The position numbers were made by a program, and so were the translations under genes. Shown piece after piece: positions 27,195 through 36,180 of a stretch of DNA of 64,000 bases (within the stretch, counting starts at the first letter, position 1; each line of letters opens with the position of its first letter). The notes under the pieces are model-generated. The model had not been told where the DNA came from and made no database searches. It saw only the letters and a list, made by a program, of their open reading frames with translations. The stretch covers positions 1,488,758-1,552,757 of the forward strand of contig NZ_SODU01000002.1 in the NCBI RefSeq assembly GCF_004366075.1. The letters run 5' to 3'. The stretch is from Kribbella pratensis (GTDB taxonomy: Bacteria; Actinomycetota; Actinomycetes; Propionibacteriales; Kribbellaceae).

Positions 27195-28562
27195 ATGTCG
27201 AGCCCGACCGAACCTCGTCCGACTCCGGTCCGCAACGACCGGACCCATTTCCTCTACATCGCCGTCATCGTCGCCGTCGCACTCGGCATCGGTGTCGGTC
27301 TGCTGTTCCCGGACTTCGCCGTCGAGCTGAAACCGCTCGGCGTCGGATTCGTCAACCTGATCAAGATGATGATCAGCCCGATCATCTTCTGCACGCTGGT
27401 GCTCGGCATCGGATCGGTCCGTCAGGCCGCCCGTGTCGGCAGGGTCGGCGGTCTCGCGCTCGTCTACTTCCTGGTGATGTCGACGGTCGCTCTCGGTATC
27501 GGGCTGGTGGTCGGCAACCTCGTCCACCCGGGCTCCGGACTGAACCTGACCGAAAAGCTGCGTGAGTCGGGCCAGAAGCAAGCGGCCGGCGCGCACGCCA
27601 GTACGTCGGACTTCCTGCTCGGCATCATCCCGAAGACGATCGTCTCCTCGCTGACCGAGGGCCAGGTGCTGCAAACGGTGTTCGTGGCGCTGCTGGTCGG
27701 CTTCGCGCTGCAGGCGATGGGCTCCAAGGGCCAGCCGGTCCTGGACGGCATCACCCATCTGCAGCGGCTGGTGTTCAAGGTGCTGTCGATGATCATGTGG
27801 GCGGCGCCGATCGGTGCCTTCGGCGCGATCGCCAACGTCGTCGGCGCGACCGGCACGGATGCCCTGGTCAGCCTGGGCAAGATCATGCTGGCGTTCTACA
27901 TCACCTGTCTGATCTTCGTGGTGGTCGTCCTCGGCACCATCCTGCGAGTGGTCACCGGGATCTCGATCTTCCAGTTGCTGCGCTACCTGGGCCGCGAGTT
28001 CCTGCTGATCGTGTCCACGTCGTCGTCGGAATCGGCGCTGCCGCGGCTGATCGGGAAGATGGAACACCTCGGCGTCGACAAGTCCGTTGTCGGTATCACC
28101 GTTCCGACCGGCTACTCGTTCAACCTCGACGGTACGGCGATCTACCTGACGATGGCGTCGCTGTTCATCGCGGAGGCGATGGACCAGCCGTTCTCCCTCG
28201 GCCAGCAGATCTCCCTGCTGCTGTTCATGATCGTCGCGTCGAAGGGTGCCGCCGGTGTCACCGGTGCGGGCCTGGCGACGCTGGCCGGCGGTCTGCAGTC
28301 GCACCGGCCGGAACTGCTCGACGGCGTCGGTCTGATCGTCGGCATCGACCGGTTCATGTCCGAGGCCCGTGCGCTGACGAACTTCGCCGGCAACGCGGTC
28401 GCGACCGTCCTGGTCGGCCACTGGGTCGGCGAGTTCGACAAGAACCAGGCCGAGCAGGTGTTCGCCGGCAACGACCCGTTCGACGAGGTCGCCTTCGCCG
28501 CCGGCGACACCCACGCCGGCGACGTCCCGGCCGCGGTGGAGTCCCGCTCAGCTGACGCCTGA
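27195..28562 (+). CDS. dctA: C4-dicarboxylate:cation symporter DctA
   Basis: A 455-residue DAACS-family (GltPh-fold) transporter for succinate, fumarate and malate. It has eight helices and two re-entrant hairpins. Family motifs are STSSSESALPRLI (HP1 serine-rich tip), TVPTGYSFNLDGTAIYLT (TM7, substrate and cation site), SKGAAGVTGAG (HP2) and DRFMSEARALTNFAGNAVAT (TM8 with the conserved Asp/Arg). GGGAG precedes the ATG. Divergent from a CitAB-like system that very probably controls it. Confidence 0.96.
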   Translation: MSSPTEPRPTPVRNDRTHFLYIAVIVAVALGIGVGLLFPDFAVELKPLGVGFVNLIKMMISPIIFCTLVLGIGSVRQAARVGRVGGLALVYFLVMSTVALGIGLVVGNLVHPGSGLNLTEKLRESGQKQAAGAHASTSDFLLGIIPKTIVSSLTEGQVLQTVFVALLVGFALQAMGSKGQPVLDGITHLQRLVFKVLSMIMWAAPIGAFGAIANVVGATGTDALVSLGKIMLAFYITCLIFVVVVLGTILRVVTGISIFQLLRYLGREFLLIVSTSSSESALPRLIGKMEHLGVDKSVVGITVPTGYSFNLDGTAIYLTMASLFIAEAMDQPFSLGQQISLLLFMIVASKGAAGVTGAGLATLAGGLQSHRPELLDGVGLIVGIDRFMSEARALTNFAGNAVATVLVGHWVGEFDKNQAEQVFAGNDPFDEVAFAAGDTHAGDVPAAVESRSADA

Positions 28563-28584
28563 CCCGCCCCTCCACCCCCACGCA

Positions 28585-28613
28585 CTGCCTGCCGGCCACA
28601 GACCGGCGGGCAG
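28585..28613 (+). terminator. Hairpin after dctA
   Basis: CTGCCTGCCGG (28585-28595) pairs with CCGGCGGGCAG (28603-28613) with one G-U and a 7-nt loop, 22 bp after the dctA stop. TTCTTT follows within 10 nt. Confidence 0.75.
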
Positions 28614-28623
28614 CGCGCTGTTC

Positions 28624-28710
28624 TTTGTGCCCCGATCAATCACTGGCCGGCTTCTTTGAGCACCCATCAACCATTTCCGGACCGGATTTTTGGTTGATCG
28701 GTGCTCAAAG
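28624..28710. repeat. Dispersed palindromic element, copy 1, with a degenerate extra arm
   Basis: Arms CTTTGAGCACCCATCAACCA (28654-28673) and its complement (28691-28710, one mismatch) flank a 17-nt loop that is itself partly palindromic. A degenerate third arm, CTTTGTGCCCCGATCAATCA, precedes it at 28624-28643. A second copy with the same arm length and loop length lies at 62116-62172. Both lie between convergent genes; here dctA and the LLM oxidoreductase gene. Confidence 0.85.
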
Positions 28711-28728
28711 TCGGCGGGCAGGGCCTTA

Positions 28729-29550
28729 CTACTTGCCGTCCAGCAGTTCGATGACCCGTGCGAAGTCCTCCAGGTAGCCCGAATTGACGCTGATGTAGCT
28801 GGCGCCGATCTGGTCGCGGCGGCGCAGGAGTTCGTCGGCCATCTCCTGCGGAGTGCCGCGGAGCAGCATCAACGAGTCCATCGCCTCGAGCTCGTCGGGG
28901 TCGACGCCGGAGGCGCGCTTGGTCCAGGGCGGCAGCGGGCGGGTGCCGGCGGCGAGCAGGTTCATCGCGAGCTCGATGTCGTCGGCGCGGGAGCCGGCCA
29001 ACTCACGCAACTCGCGCGCGACGGCCGCAACCTCCGCGCGAGGAGTGGTCGCGTCCTTGGCCAGCGAGACGATGTCGGCCCGCTCGGCCGCGAGCGCGAG
29101 CGCCTTCGGCCCGCCGGCGGCCAGCATGATCGGCGTACGGCGGTCGCCGTCGAGCTCGCGCAGCAGGTCGAGGGTCTCGATGACCTGCTCGCGCCGCTCC
29201 CGCGCCGTTCCCCATCGCAGACCGACCTCGGCCGTCTGCTGCTCCGCGACCGGACGGCCGGTGCCGATGCCGAACTCGAACCGCCCGTCGGTGAGCACGG
29301 TCAGGGTGTGCGCCTCCCAGGCGGTCTGTCGCGGCGTCCGCAACGGCGCGGCGGCGACGAAGGTGCCGACCCGGATGTCGGCGACCGCGGCCGCCATCGC
29401 CAGCGAGGAGAACGGCGCCGGGAGCTGCAGTCCGTCCGGCATCAGCACGGTCTGGAAACCGAGATCCGCCGCCTGCCGAACCGTCTTCACCCACTCCTCA
29501 CCGGTCGTCGGACTTCCCGCCACACCGAACCGGAACTGCCTCGCGTTCAT
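28729..29550 (-). CDS. LLM-class F420-dependent oxidoreductase
   Basis: A 273-residue TIM-barrel of the luciferase-like monooxygenase family. FRFGVAGSPTTGEEW opens the first strand, RVGTFVAAAPLRTPRQTA and RFEFGIGTGRPVAEQQ are family-typical, and PIMLAAGGPKALALAAERADIV is the phosphate-binding region split by helix. It is short relative to the 320-residue average. It probably uses coenzyme F420; substrate unknown. GGAGGGAG lies before the ATG at 29550, which gives the canonical N-terminus. The gene is divergent from the YgfZ-like gene. Confidence 0.88.
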   Translation of the reverse strand: MNARQFRFGVAGSPTTGEEWVKTVRQAADLGFQTVLMPDGLQLPAPFSSLAMAAAVADIRVGTFVAAAPLRTPRQTAWEAHTLTVLTDGRFEFGIGTGRPVAEQQTAEVGLRWGTARERREQVIETLDLLRELDGDRRTPIMLAAGGPKALALAAERADIVSLAKDATTPRAEVAAVARELRELAGSRADDIELAMNLLAAGTRPLPPWTKRASGVDPDELEAMDSLMLLRGTPQEMADELLRRRDQIGASYISVNSGYLEDFARVIELLDGK

Positions 29551-29660
29551 CGCCCTGCTCCCTCCGTCGTTGGATGACTCCAGCCTCGCGGCCGATGGGG
29601 TCTGTCCACATCCCACGAGGGGAGGCGTTCGCCGTACGCCGACCGACGTACTCTGGTGAC

Positions 29661-30653
29661 ATGTCACGTATGCGCAGCCCCCTGCTGGACCGGCCCGGCG
29701 CGGTCGAGGCCGACGGACTCGACGCCGGCGTCGCGGCGCACTATGGCTCGGACCTGCGCGAGCAACGGGCCCTGGTCGCGGGTGAGGCGTTCGTCGATCT
29801 GTCGCACCGCGACGTGGTCACGATCACCGGCCCGGACCGACTGACCTGGCTGCACGCACTGACGACGCAGTACTTCGAAGGCCTCAAACCCGGTACGTCG
29901 ACGACCGCGCTGCTGCTGTCTCCGACCGGGCACGTCGAGCACGTGATGTACGGCGTCGACGACGGCGAGACGTTCTGGCTGCACACCGAGCCGGGCGCGG
30001 CCGCCGCGTTGGTGGAGTGGCTGCAGAAGATGGTGTTCATGTCCCGCGTCGAGATCGCGGACGTGACCGACGACTACGCGATCATCTGGCGGCCGGGCGC
30101 TCCCGAAGGCGAGCATCTGACCCGTAGCGGTGATGACTCGCTGGGTGGGCACGAGGTGTTCCTGCCGCGCGCCGAGCTGGCTGGGCTGGAGGGCGCCGCG
30201 GCCGGGATCTGGGCGTACGAGGCGCTCCGGATCGAGGCGGGCGCGCCGCGGTTCGGGCTCGACACGGACGAGCGCGCGATCCCGAACGAGCTCGGATGGC
30301 TCGGTGTCGGCGTACATCTGGAGAAGGGCTGCTACCGCGGCCAGGAGACCGTCGCGCGGGTCCACAACCTCGGCCGCCCGCCGCGCCGCATCGTCCGCCT
30401 GCTGCTCGACGGCTCCGTCGACCACCTGCCGGCGCACGGGTACGCCGTCCGCGTGGGGGACAAGCAGGTCGGCGTCATCGGCTCCGCGGCCCGCCACCAC
30501 GAGCTCGGCCCGATCGCCCTCGCCCTGATCAAGCGCAACGTCGACCCCAGCGCCGTACTGGAGATCGTCGCTGAGGACCAGCCGACCGTGACCGCGACCC
30601 AAGAGCTCTTGGTCGACCCCGAGGCCGGCCTGCACGTCCGCGCCCGGCTGTAA
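29661..30653 (+). CDS. ygfZ: YgfZ/GcvT-like folate-binding protein
   Basis: A 330-residue protein that helps maintain or repair certain Fe-S enzymes using folate. It has the aminomethyltransferase (GcvT) fold and the YgfZ signature KGCYRGQETVARVHNLGRPPR near 221-241, with the essential Cys. FVDLSHRDVVTITGPDRLTWLHAL is the conserved N-terminal segment. TACTCT (29649-29654) lies 6 nt before the ATG with no Shine-Dalgarno, indicating a leaderless mRNA and fixing the start. Confidence 0.93.
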   Translation: MSRMRSPLLDRPGAVEADGLDAGVAAHYGSDLREQRALVAGEAFVDLSHRDVVTITGPDRLTWLHALTTQYFEGLKPGTSTTALLLSPTGHVEHVMYGVDDGETFWLHTEPGAAAALVEWLQKMVFMSRVEIADVTDDYAIIWRPGAPEGEHLTRSGDDSLGGHEVFLPRAELAGLEGAAAGIWAYEALRIEAGAPRFGLDTDERAIPNELGWLGVGVHLEKGCYRGQETVARVHNLGRPPRRIVRLLLDGSVDHLPAHGYAVRVGDKQVGVIGSAARHHELGPIALALIKRNVDPSAVLEIVAEDQPTVTATQELLVDPEAGLHVRARL

Positions 30654-30662
30654 GCCGCAAAA

Positions 30663-31916
30663 CTAGACGGGTGAGCGGAGGCGGCGGCCAGGGGACGGGA
30701 TGCTGGCGGGGCTGGCCAGGCCCAGAGTGCCCAGGAACCGTTCGAGGCTGAACGCGGCCATGCCGAGCGCGACCGGATTGCCGGGAACGCGGGACGCCTC
30801 GACGGTGAGGTTGGGCAGGGACCCCGGCAGGACGTGATCCGGCAGCTCTGCGCGGACCGCGGGGATCAGCCAGTCGCCCAAGGCCGCTGTGGTCCACCCG
30901 GTCAGCGTGATGTGCGCGATGTTCAGCAAATTCACCAGGTCGCCGAGCGACGCCGCCAGGTAGTGAGAGGTACGGCGGGCAAGCTCGTCCAGCGCACTGT
31001 CACCACGCGCCAGCCCGTCGGCGACGGCATCCACGAACCCGCGCTGCTGCGGCTCCCGCAGCGCGGCATGATCCTGGTCGATCTCCGACAGTGTGGTCTG
31101 CAGTCCCTGCACGCCCAGGTACGCCTCGACGCAGCCGAGCCGGCCGCACCGGCAGCGCCGGCCGTCCAGCTGGAGCAAGGTGTGGCCCCACTCGCCCGCG
31201 TTGTTCGCCTCCCCGCGGAGCAGGGACCTGTCGATCACGATGCCGGCGCCGACCCCGGTGCCGAGATTGACCACCGCCATGCTCTTGGTCACCCGGCCGA
31301 CGCCGAACCACAGTTCCGACAGCGCGACGGCCTTCAGCGGGTTGTCGACGTACACCGGCAGGCCGAGGCGTTCCGCGAGCAACGCCTCGATCGTGACGTC
31401 GTGCCAGTCCCAGTTCGGTGCGAAGACCGAAACCCCGGCGTCCGGCCGGACCTGGCCGGGCATGCTCACGCCGGCGCCGATGATCTGGTCGCGCTTGATG
31501 CCGTCCGCCCCGACCGCCGCGTCGACGGCCCGGACGATGCCGTCGACGACGTACGCCGGTCCGCTCTCGTGCTCGTCGAGCGCGACCTGATGCTGTGCGA
31601 GCGGCTGGAGAGTGACGTCGTACACCGTGGCGTCGACGTACGTCTCGGCCACGTCGATGCCGAGGATGCGGCCGCGGTCGGGGTCGATCGTCAGCCGCTC
31701 GTACGGGCGGCCGACCGTGTTCTGCTCGACCGTCGCGATCCGCAGCACACCCTCGGCCAGGAACTGCGTGACGAGGGTGGCGACGGTCGCCGGGCTCAAC
31801 CCCGTGCGCCGCGAGATCTCCTGCCTGGTGGACGGCCCCAGGGCGAACAGTGCGTGCAGCACCTCGAACCGGCTCTCGTTGCGCAGGTCACGAGACGTCT
31901 GCCGCGGCACGTTCAT
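30663..31916 (-). CDS. ROK-family transcriptional regulator
   Basis: A 417-residue regulator: an N-terminal winged HTH (about 15-65; TRQEISRRTGLSPATVATLV) and a C-terminal ROK domain with the ATP-like site GIDVAETYVDATV, NLGTGVGAGIV and the zinc motif CRCGRLGCVEAYLG. It is the last gene of the sugar operon, 4 bp after the beta-galactosidase stop, and is likely the repressor of the whole operon. The ATG at 31916 has AGGGG directly adjacent; GTG at 31910 (6 nt after AGGGG) may be the true start. The effector is presumably the transported oligosaccharide or its product. Confidence 0.92.
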   Translation of the reverse strand: MNVPRQTSRDLRNESRFEVLHALFALGPSTRQEISRRTGLSPATVATLVTQFLAEGVLRIATVEQNTVGRPYERLTIDPDRGRILGIDVAETYVDATVYDVTLQPLAQHQVALDEHESGPAYVVDGIVRAVDAAVGADGIKRDQIIGAGVSMPGQVRPDAGVSVFAPNWDWHDVTIEALLAERLGLPVYVDNPLKAVALSELWFGVGRVTKSMAVVNLGTGVGAGIVIDRSLLRGEANNAGEWGHTLLQLDGRRCRCGRLGCVEAYLGVQGLQTTLSEIDQDHAALREPQQRGFVDAVADGLARGDSALDELARRTSHYLAASLGDLVNLLNIAHITLTGWTTAALGDWLIPAVRAELPDHVLPGSLPNLTVEASRVPGNPVALGMAAFSLERFLGTLGLASPASIPSPGRRLRSPV

Positions 31917-31919
31917 CCC

Positions 31920-34367
31920 CTAGGTGTTCTCGATCCGTACTGCCTGAAGCTCCGGCCTGGCCGGTCCGTCGACGCCCCGCACCAGCAGCGTCAGTCCGGA
32001 CCATCCCGGCGGGATCCACAGTACGTCGGGATCGCCGCCCGAGAACGCCGGCCGGTCACCGAGCCAGACGCGTCCGAGACACTCCCCGCCGGCCCAGCCG
32101 GTGATCCGGACCTGAGTCCCCTCCGGCCGCACCAGCACCCCATTCTCCAACGTTGGAAGCTCCACGTCGAGCCAGGCCTCCTCGCCTGGCGCGAGGGTCA
32201 GCGGGAGCTCGATCTCGGGCCCGGACTCGCGGCGGAGCGCGAACGCGGTCAGCAGTTCGTCGTCCTGTACGGCGCAGGTCCAGTCCAGGATCGGGCCCAG
32301 TATGAGCAGCTCGGCACGGAGACCGCCGCCGCTCGGATTGTGCGGAACGGTGACGGAGATCTGCTGGGTCCCCGCGGGCAGGATCACCCACGGGTCCTCG
32401 GAGTGGACAGTGAGTGGCCGGCCGTCGTCCACAGTCACGGAGACGGGTTCGCGAACGCCTTCCAGATGCAGGGCCGCGGGCGTTTCCGTGTGGAGCTGGC
32501 GCGTGTAGGTGATCGGCGTGCCGACGCGCGTGCTGCTCCAGCCGGTCAGGCTCCGCAGCGGGGCCGGCTCGCCGGCCCAGTGCCCGTGGACTGTCCAGAG
32601 TGCCGAGATGTCGCGCGTCTCGATGACGGTCCACAGTGACCCGAGGCCGCGCAGCGCGCCGAGCCGCAGGGACGGCAGCCGGGTGTCGTCGAAGTTCGCG
32701 TGGCCCCAGATCTCGACGGTTGCCTGGATCTGTCCGGTGAGCCCGCGGACGTCGATGCGTTCCGTCGCACCGAAGGCCGCCAGCGTGTGGACGCGACCGC
32801 CGATCGACAGGTCCACGATGTCCGCGGCGCCCACGAGCAGCAGGTCGCCGGTCAGATCGGTGGTCGTCGTGTAGGTTCCGCGCCCGCGGTAGACGCCGAG
32901 AGACTCCAGCGTCGGCGGGAGCTCGTGAGTCCCCGCCGGCGTCGAGGGCGCGGCCGACGTACGTCGCCGGACGGTCACCGCATCGGAGACCTCGGAGACC
33001 TCGGGAACGTCGGTCTCCGGTTGCGGCTCGACGGTGACCACGACACCTTCGACGATCCGCGACGACCCGACCGGGATCTCCTCCGTGGTGCTGCCGATGA
33101 CCACAGTCACCGGCACGGAGGAGCAGAACAGCAGGCCCTGCTTCGTGTCCATCAGGTCGGCCGATGCCAGCCGGAGCGTGGTGTCGCCGAGCGGCAGGTC
33201 GAGCACCATCAGCGGGCACGAGTCCGCCGCCACCGCGACCGGGATTCCCGCGACGATCGCCTGTCCGTCCTCGGCGCCGAGGTTCGGTACGGCGACCAGT
33301 CGGCCACCGCCCTCCAGGTCCAGCACCGAGTGCGACGAGCTGGTCGGAAAGTCGGTGGTCACCTTGACCGGCTCACCCAGCTTCGCCGACGCGAGCCGTG
33401 GTCCGAGCGCCTCCAGCACCCAGGCCAGCGTCTGCGCCTGAGCGAATTCCGGTCGCTCCACTCCTGTGGACGACACATATCCACCGAAGTCGTAGCCGTG
33501 GCTCATGAAGTTTCCGGGCCGGCCCCAGTTCCCGCTCGACGGGGTGTAACCGAAGTTCCATCCCGACGACTGCAGGTAGGGCGCGATCAGCGACGCGCCA
33601 CTGGCCAGCAGGCGCCGCAGCGTCCGGTGCCGCCGGTTCGTCTCGGTGATCAGCAGCGGCAGCCCGCGATCAGCGAGCAGCCGTGCGTACCGCCGTACCT
33701 CTTCCTCGATGAACGGCGAGTCGTCATCGGGGTAGAAGTTGCACGCCGGTACGACGCCTTCCACGTCGCCGGTGGCGCCGAAGAGATCTCCTTGCCCGGA
33801 GCAAGCAATCAGCGGTACGCCGAGACCGTGCTTCAGCGCCTGTTGACGCAAAGCGGTGAGGTATCCGGGCCGGTCCTCGCAGTCGAAGAAGTCGAGCTCG
33901 TTCTCCAACTGGACCATGATGACGGCGCCACCGGCGCCGTACTGACGTGCGGCCAGGATCGGCAGCACCTGGTCGAACCAGTCCGTCACCTGAGCGAGGA
34001 ACCGCGACTCGTTCTGCCGGACGCGCAGCGCGGGGTCCAGCCCCAGCCACGCCGGCAGCGCACCGCCGTCCCACTCCGAGCAGATGTACGGACCGGGCCG
34101 GGCGATGACGTGCAGCCCGAGCTCGAACGCGAGATCCAGGAACGCAGCGACGTCACGACGGCCCTCGAACGACCAGCGGCCGGGGGAGAGCTCGTGGAAG
34201 TTCCACGGCAGGTACACGTCGACACACGTGTAACCGGACCGGCGGACCTGCTCGAGCCGTGCCCGCCACTGCTCCGGCGGCAACCGGAAGTAGAACAGCG
34301 ACGCGCACAGCAGCACCCGCGGCTCGCCGTCGATCCGGATCCCGCGCGCGTCCATTTCGACCGTCAC
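31920..34367 (-). CDS. GH35 beta-galactosidase
   Basis: A cytoplasmic 815-residue glycoside hydrolase family 35 enzyme. The TIM barrel shows DVYLPWNFHEL, the acid/base E157 in MVQLENEL and the likely nucleophile E242 in LLITETN. C-terminal beta-sandwich domains extend to residue 815. The GTG at 34367 overlaps the second permease stop (GTGA). No signal peptide is present, so it acts on an imported disaccharide or oligosaccharide containing beta-galactose. It is encoded between its transporter and the ROK regulator. Confidence 0.93.
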   Translation of the reverse strand: MTVEMDARGIRIDGEPRVLLCASLFYFRLPPEQWRARLEQVRRSGYTCVDVYLPWNFHELSPGRWSFEGRRDVAAFLDLAFELGLHVIARPGPYICSEWDGGALPAWLGLDPALRVRQNESRFLAQVTDWFDQVLPILAARQYGAGGAVIMVQLENELDFFDCEDRPGYLTALRQQALKHGLGVPLIACSGQGDLFGATGDVEGVVPACNFYPDDDSPFIEEEVRRYARLLADRGLPLLITETNRRHRTLRRLLASGASLIAPYLQSSGWNFGYTPSSGNWGRPGNFMSHGYDFGGYVSSTGVERPEFAQAQTLAWVLEALGPRLASAKLGEPVKVTTDFPTSSSHSVLDLEGGGRLVAVPNLGAEDGQAIVAGIPVAVAADSCPLMVLDLPLGDTTLRLASADLMDTKQGLLFCSSVPVTVVIGSTTEEIPVGSSRIVEGVVVTVEPQPETDVPEVSEVSDAVTVRRRTSAAPSTPAGTHELPPTLESLGVYRGRGTYTTTTDLTGDLLLVGAADIVDLSIGGRVHTLAAFGATERIDVRGLTGQIQATVEIWGHANFDDTRLPSLRLGALRGLGSLWTVIETRDISALWTVHGHWAGEPAPLRSLTGWSSTRVGTPITYTRQLHTETPAALHLEGVREPVSVTVDDGRPLTVHSEDPWVILPAGTQQISVTVPHNPSGGGLRAELLILGPILDWTCAVQDDELLTAFALRRESGPEIELPLTLAPGEEAWLDVELPTLENGVLVRPEGTQVRITGWAGGECLGRVWLGDRPAFSGGDPDVLWIPPGWSGLTLLVRGVDGPARPELQAVRIENT

Positions 34368-35293
34368 TTGACCCCCGCACTCCCGCCGCTGATGTCCATC
34401 TCGTACAGGTACCGCTGTCCCAGGTAGTAGACCAGGATCATCGGCAAGGTGAGCAGGATCGACCCGACCATCACCAGGTTCCACGGTGGCGCCTGCAGTG
34501 CTTGCGACGTACTGGTGATGTACTGCACGCCCAGCGCCAGCGGCATCTTGGTCTCGTCGTTGAGGTAGATCAACGGGCCCATGAAATCACCCCAGGTCGC
34601 GGTCAGGGTGAAGATACCGATCGCGATCAGCACCGGGGCGAGCATCGGCAGCATGATCCGGCGGTAGATGCCGAAGAAGCCGAGGCCGTCCACCATGGCG
34701 GCCTCGTCGATCTCGCTCGGCAGCCGGGACACGAACTGCCGGACCAGGAAGACGTTGAACGCGTTGGAGAAGAAGTTCGGCACGATCAGCGGCAGGAAGG
34801 TGTTCACCCAGCCGAGTTCCTTGAACAGGATGAACTGCGGGATCATCGTGATCTGCGCCGGGATCATCATGGTCGCCAGTACGACGATGAACAGCGCGTT
34901 CTTGCCCGGCGCCCGCAACCGTGCGAACGCGTAACCGACCAGCCCGCTGGACAGCATCTGCCCGATCACCGCGCCAGTCGAGATGATCACCGAGTTCAGC
35001 AGGAACCGCTGCATCGGCAGGTCGGTGCTGAACACCCGGGTGAAGTTGTCCCAGTGGAACTCGCGGGGGAGGATCGTGAAGGTGTTCGCGTTGACGGTCT
35101 GGTCGCTGGACAGCGCGATCGACACCACGAACACCAGCGGGACACACAGCACCGCCGACACGATGATCAACGTGGCATAGGTGAACGGCGTCGCCCGGAA
35201 CACGCCCATGACCCGATCGCGGCTCGGGGTCCGCTCCGGTCCCGGCTGTGGCTCCTGCTGCGGTGGTGCGGCAGCGGAGATGACGGTGGCCAT
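34364..35293 (-). CDS. Sugar ABC transporter permease (MalG type)
   Basis: A 309-residue inner-membrane permease with six helices and the EAA loop EIDEAAMVDGLGFFGIYRRIMLPML, which contacts the ATPase. The N-terminus has a Pro/Gln-rich cytoplasmic tail (about 1-35). Its ATG overlaps the stop of the first permease by one base and its own stop overlaps the beta-galactosidase start. No ATPase gene is in the operon, so it probably uses a shared MsmK/MsiK-type ATPase encoded elsewhere. Confidence 0.95.
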   Translation of the reverse strand: MATVISAAAPPQQEPQPGPERTPSRDRVMGVFRATPFTYATLIIVSAVLCVPLVFVVSIALSSDQTVNANTFTILPREFHWDNFTRVFSTDLPMQRFLLNSVIISTGAVIGQMLSSGLVGYAFARLRAPGKNALFIVVLATMMIPAQITMIPQFILFKELGWVNTFLPLIVPNFFSNAFNVFLVRQFVSRLPSEIDEAAMVDGLGFFGIYRRIMLPMLAPVLIAIGIFTLTATWGDFMGPLIYLNDETKMPLALGVQYITSTSQALQAPPWNLVMVGSILLTLPMILVYYLGQRYLYEMDISGGSAGVK

Positions 35294-36180
35294 CACTTCA
35301 CCTCGGTCTCGTAGAACACCCAGCGCCGGGCGGTGCGGAAGGCGAGCAGCGTGAACACCAGGATGACGGCGAACAACAGCCACGACAGCGCCGACGCGTA
35401 ACCCATGTGGTAGAAGGAGAACGCCTCGTTGAACAGCAGCGGAACCATCATCTGGCTGGCGTTGTCCGGCCCGCCCTTGGTCAGGATGTAGACCTGGGAG
35501 AACACCTGGAACGCGCCGATCAGCCCCATGATCAGGTTGAAGAAGATGATCGGGGTCAGCTGCGGGAAGGTGATGCTCCAGAACTGCCGGAACGCTCCCG
35601 CACCGTCCACCTCGGCCGCTTCGTAGAGCTCCCGCGGGATGCCCTTCATGGCCGCGAGTAACAGGACGGTCGCGCCGCCGGCGCCCCAGACGGACAGCAG
35701 GATCAGCGCCGGTTTCACCCAGATCGATTCCAGCAGCCACGACGGGCCCGGGATGCTGAACACCCCGAGCACGTCGTTCAGCGGGCCGGACGGGGCCAGC
35801 ACCATCTTGAAGATCATCGCCGTCGCGACCAGTGGCACCAGCGTCGGCAGGTAGATCAGCGTCCGGAAAACCTTGCGGAGGCGAACCTGTTTGTTCAGCA
35901 GGTTCGCCAGCCACAGGCCGATCCCGAGGCCGAGCGGCACCGAGATCGCGGCGTAGAAGAACGTGTTCCACAACGCCTTCCAGAACACCGGATCCTCGGT
36001 CAGCAGCCGGGTGTAGTTCTCCAGCCCGACGAACTTCGGCGGGGTGAACGAGTCCCAGTCGGTCAGCGAGATGTAGATCGACGCGATCATCGGCCCGAGC
36101 AGGAACACGACGAACCCGATGATCCACGGCGACGCGAACAGGTAGAACCACAACGCCTCGCGGCGGCGTAACCTCGACAT
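35293..36180 (-). CDS. Sugar ABC transporter permease (MalF type)
   Basis: A 295-residue permease with six helices (FYLFASPWIIGFVVFLLGPMI is the first) and the EAA loop ELYEAAEVDGAGAFRQFWSITFP. It pairs with the MalG-type permease downstream to form the channel. Its ATG overlaps the substrate-binding protein stop by one base (TGATG). Such gap-free spacing across four genes indicates tightly coupled translation. Confidence 0.95.
   Translation of the reverse strand: MSRLRRREALWFYLFASPWIIGFVVFLLGPMIASIYISLTDWDSFTPPKFVGLENYTRLLTEDPVFWKALWNTFFYAAISVPLGLGIGLWLANLLNKQVRLRKVFRTLIYLPTLVPLVATAMIFKMVLAPSGPLNDVLGVFSIPGPSWLLESIWVKPALILLSVWGAGGATVLLLAAMKGIPRELYEAAEVDGAGAFRQFWSITFPQLTPIIFFNLIMGLIGAFQVFSQVYILTKGGPDNASQMMVPLLFNEAFSFYHMGYASALSWLLFAVILVFTLLAFRTARRWVFYETEVK

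Noticed and set aside
28724-28740. tRNA or rRNA genes anywhere in the window
   Set aside because: I looked in the intergenic gaps for cloverleaf ends and the CCA/TTC arms and saw none; a covariance-model search would settle it.
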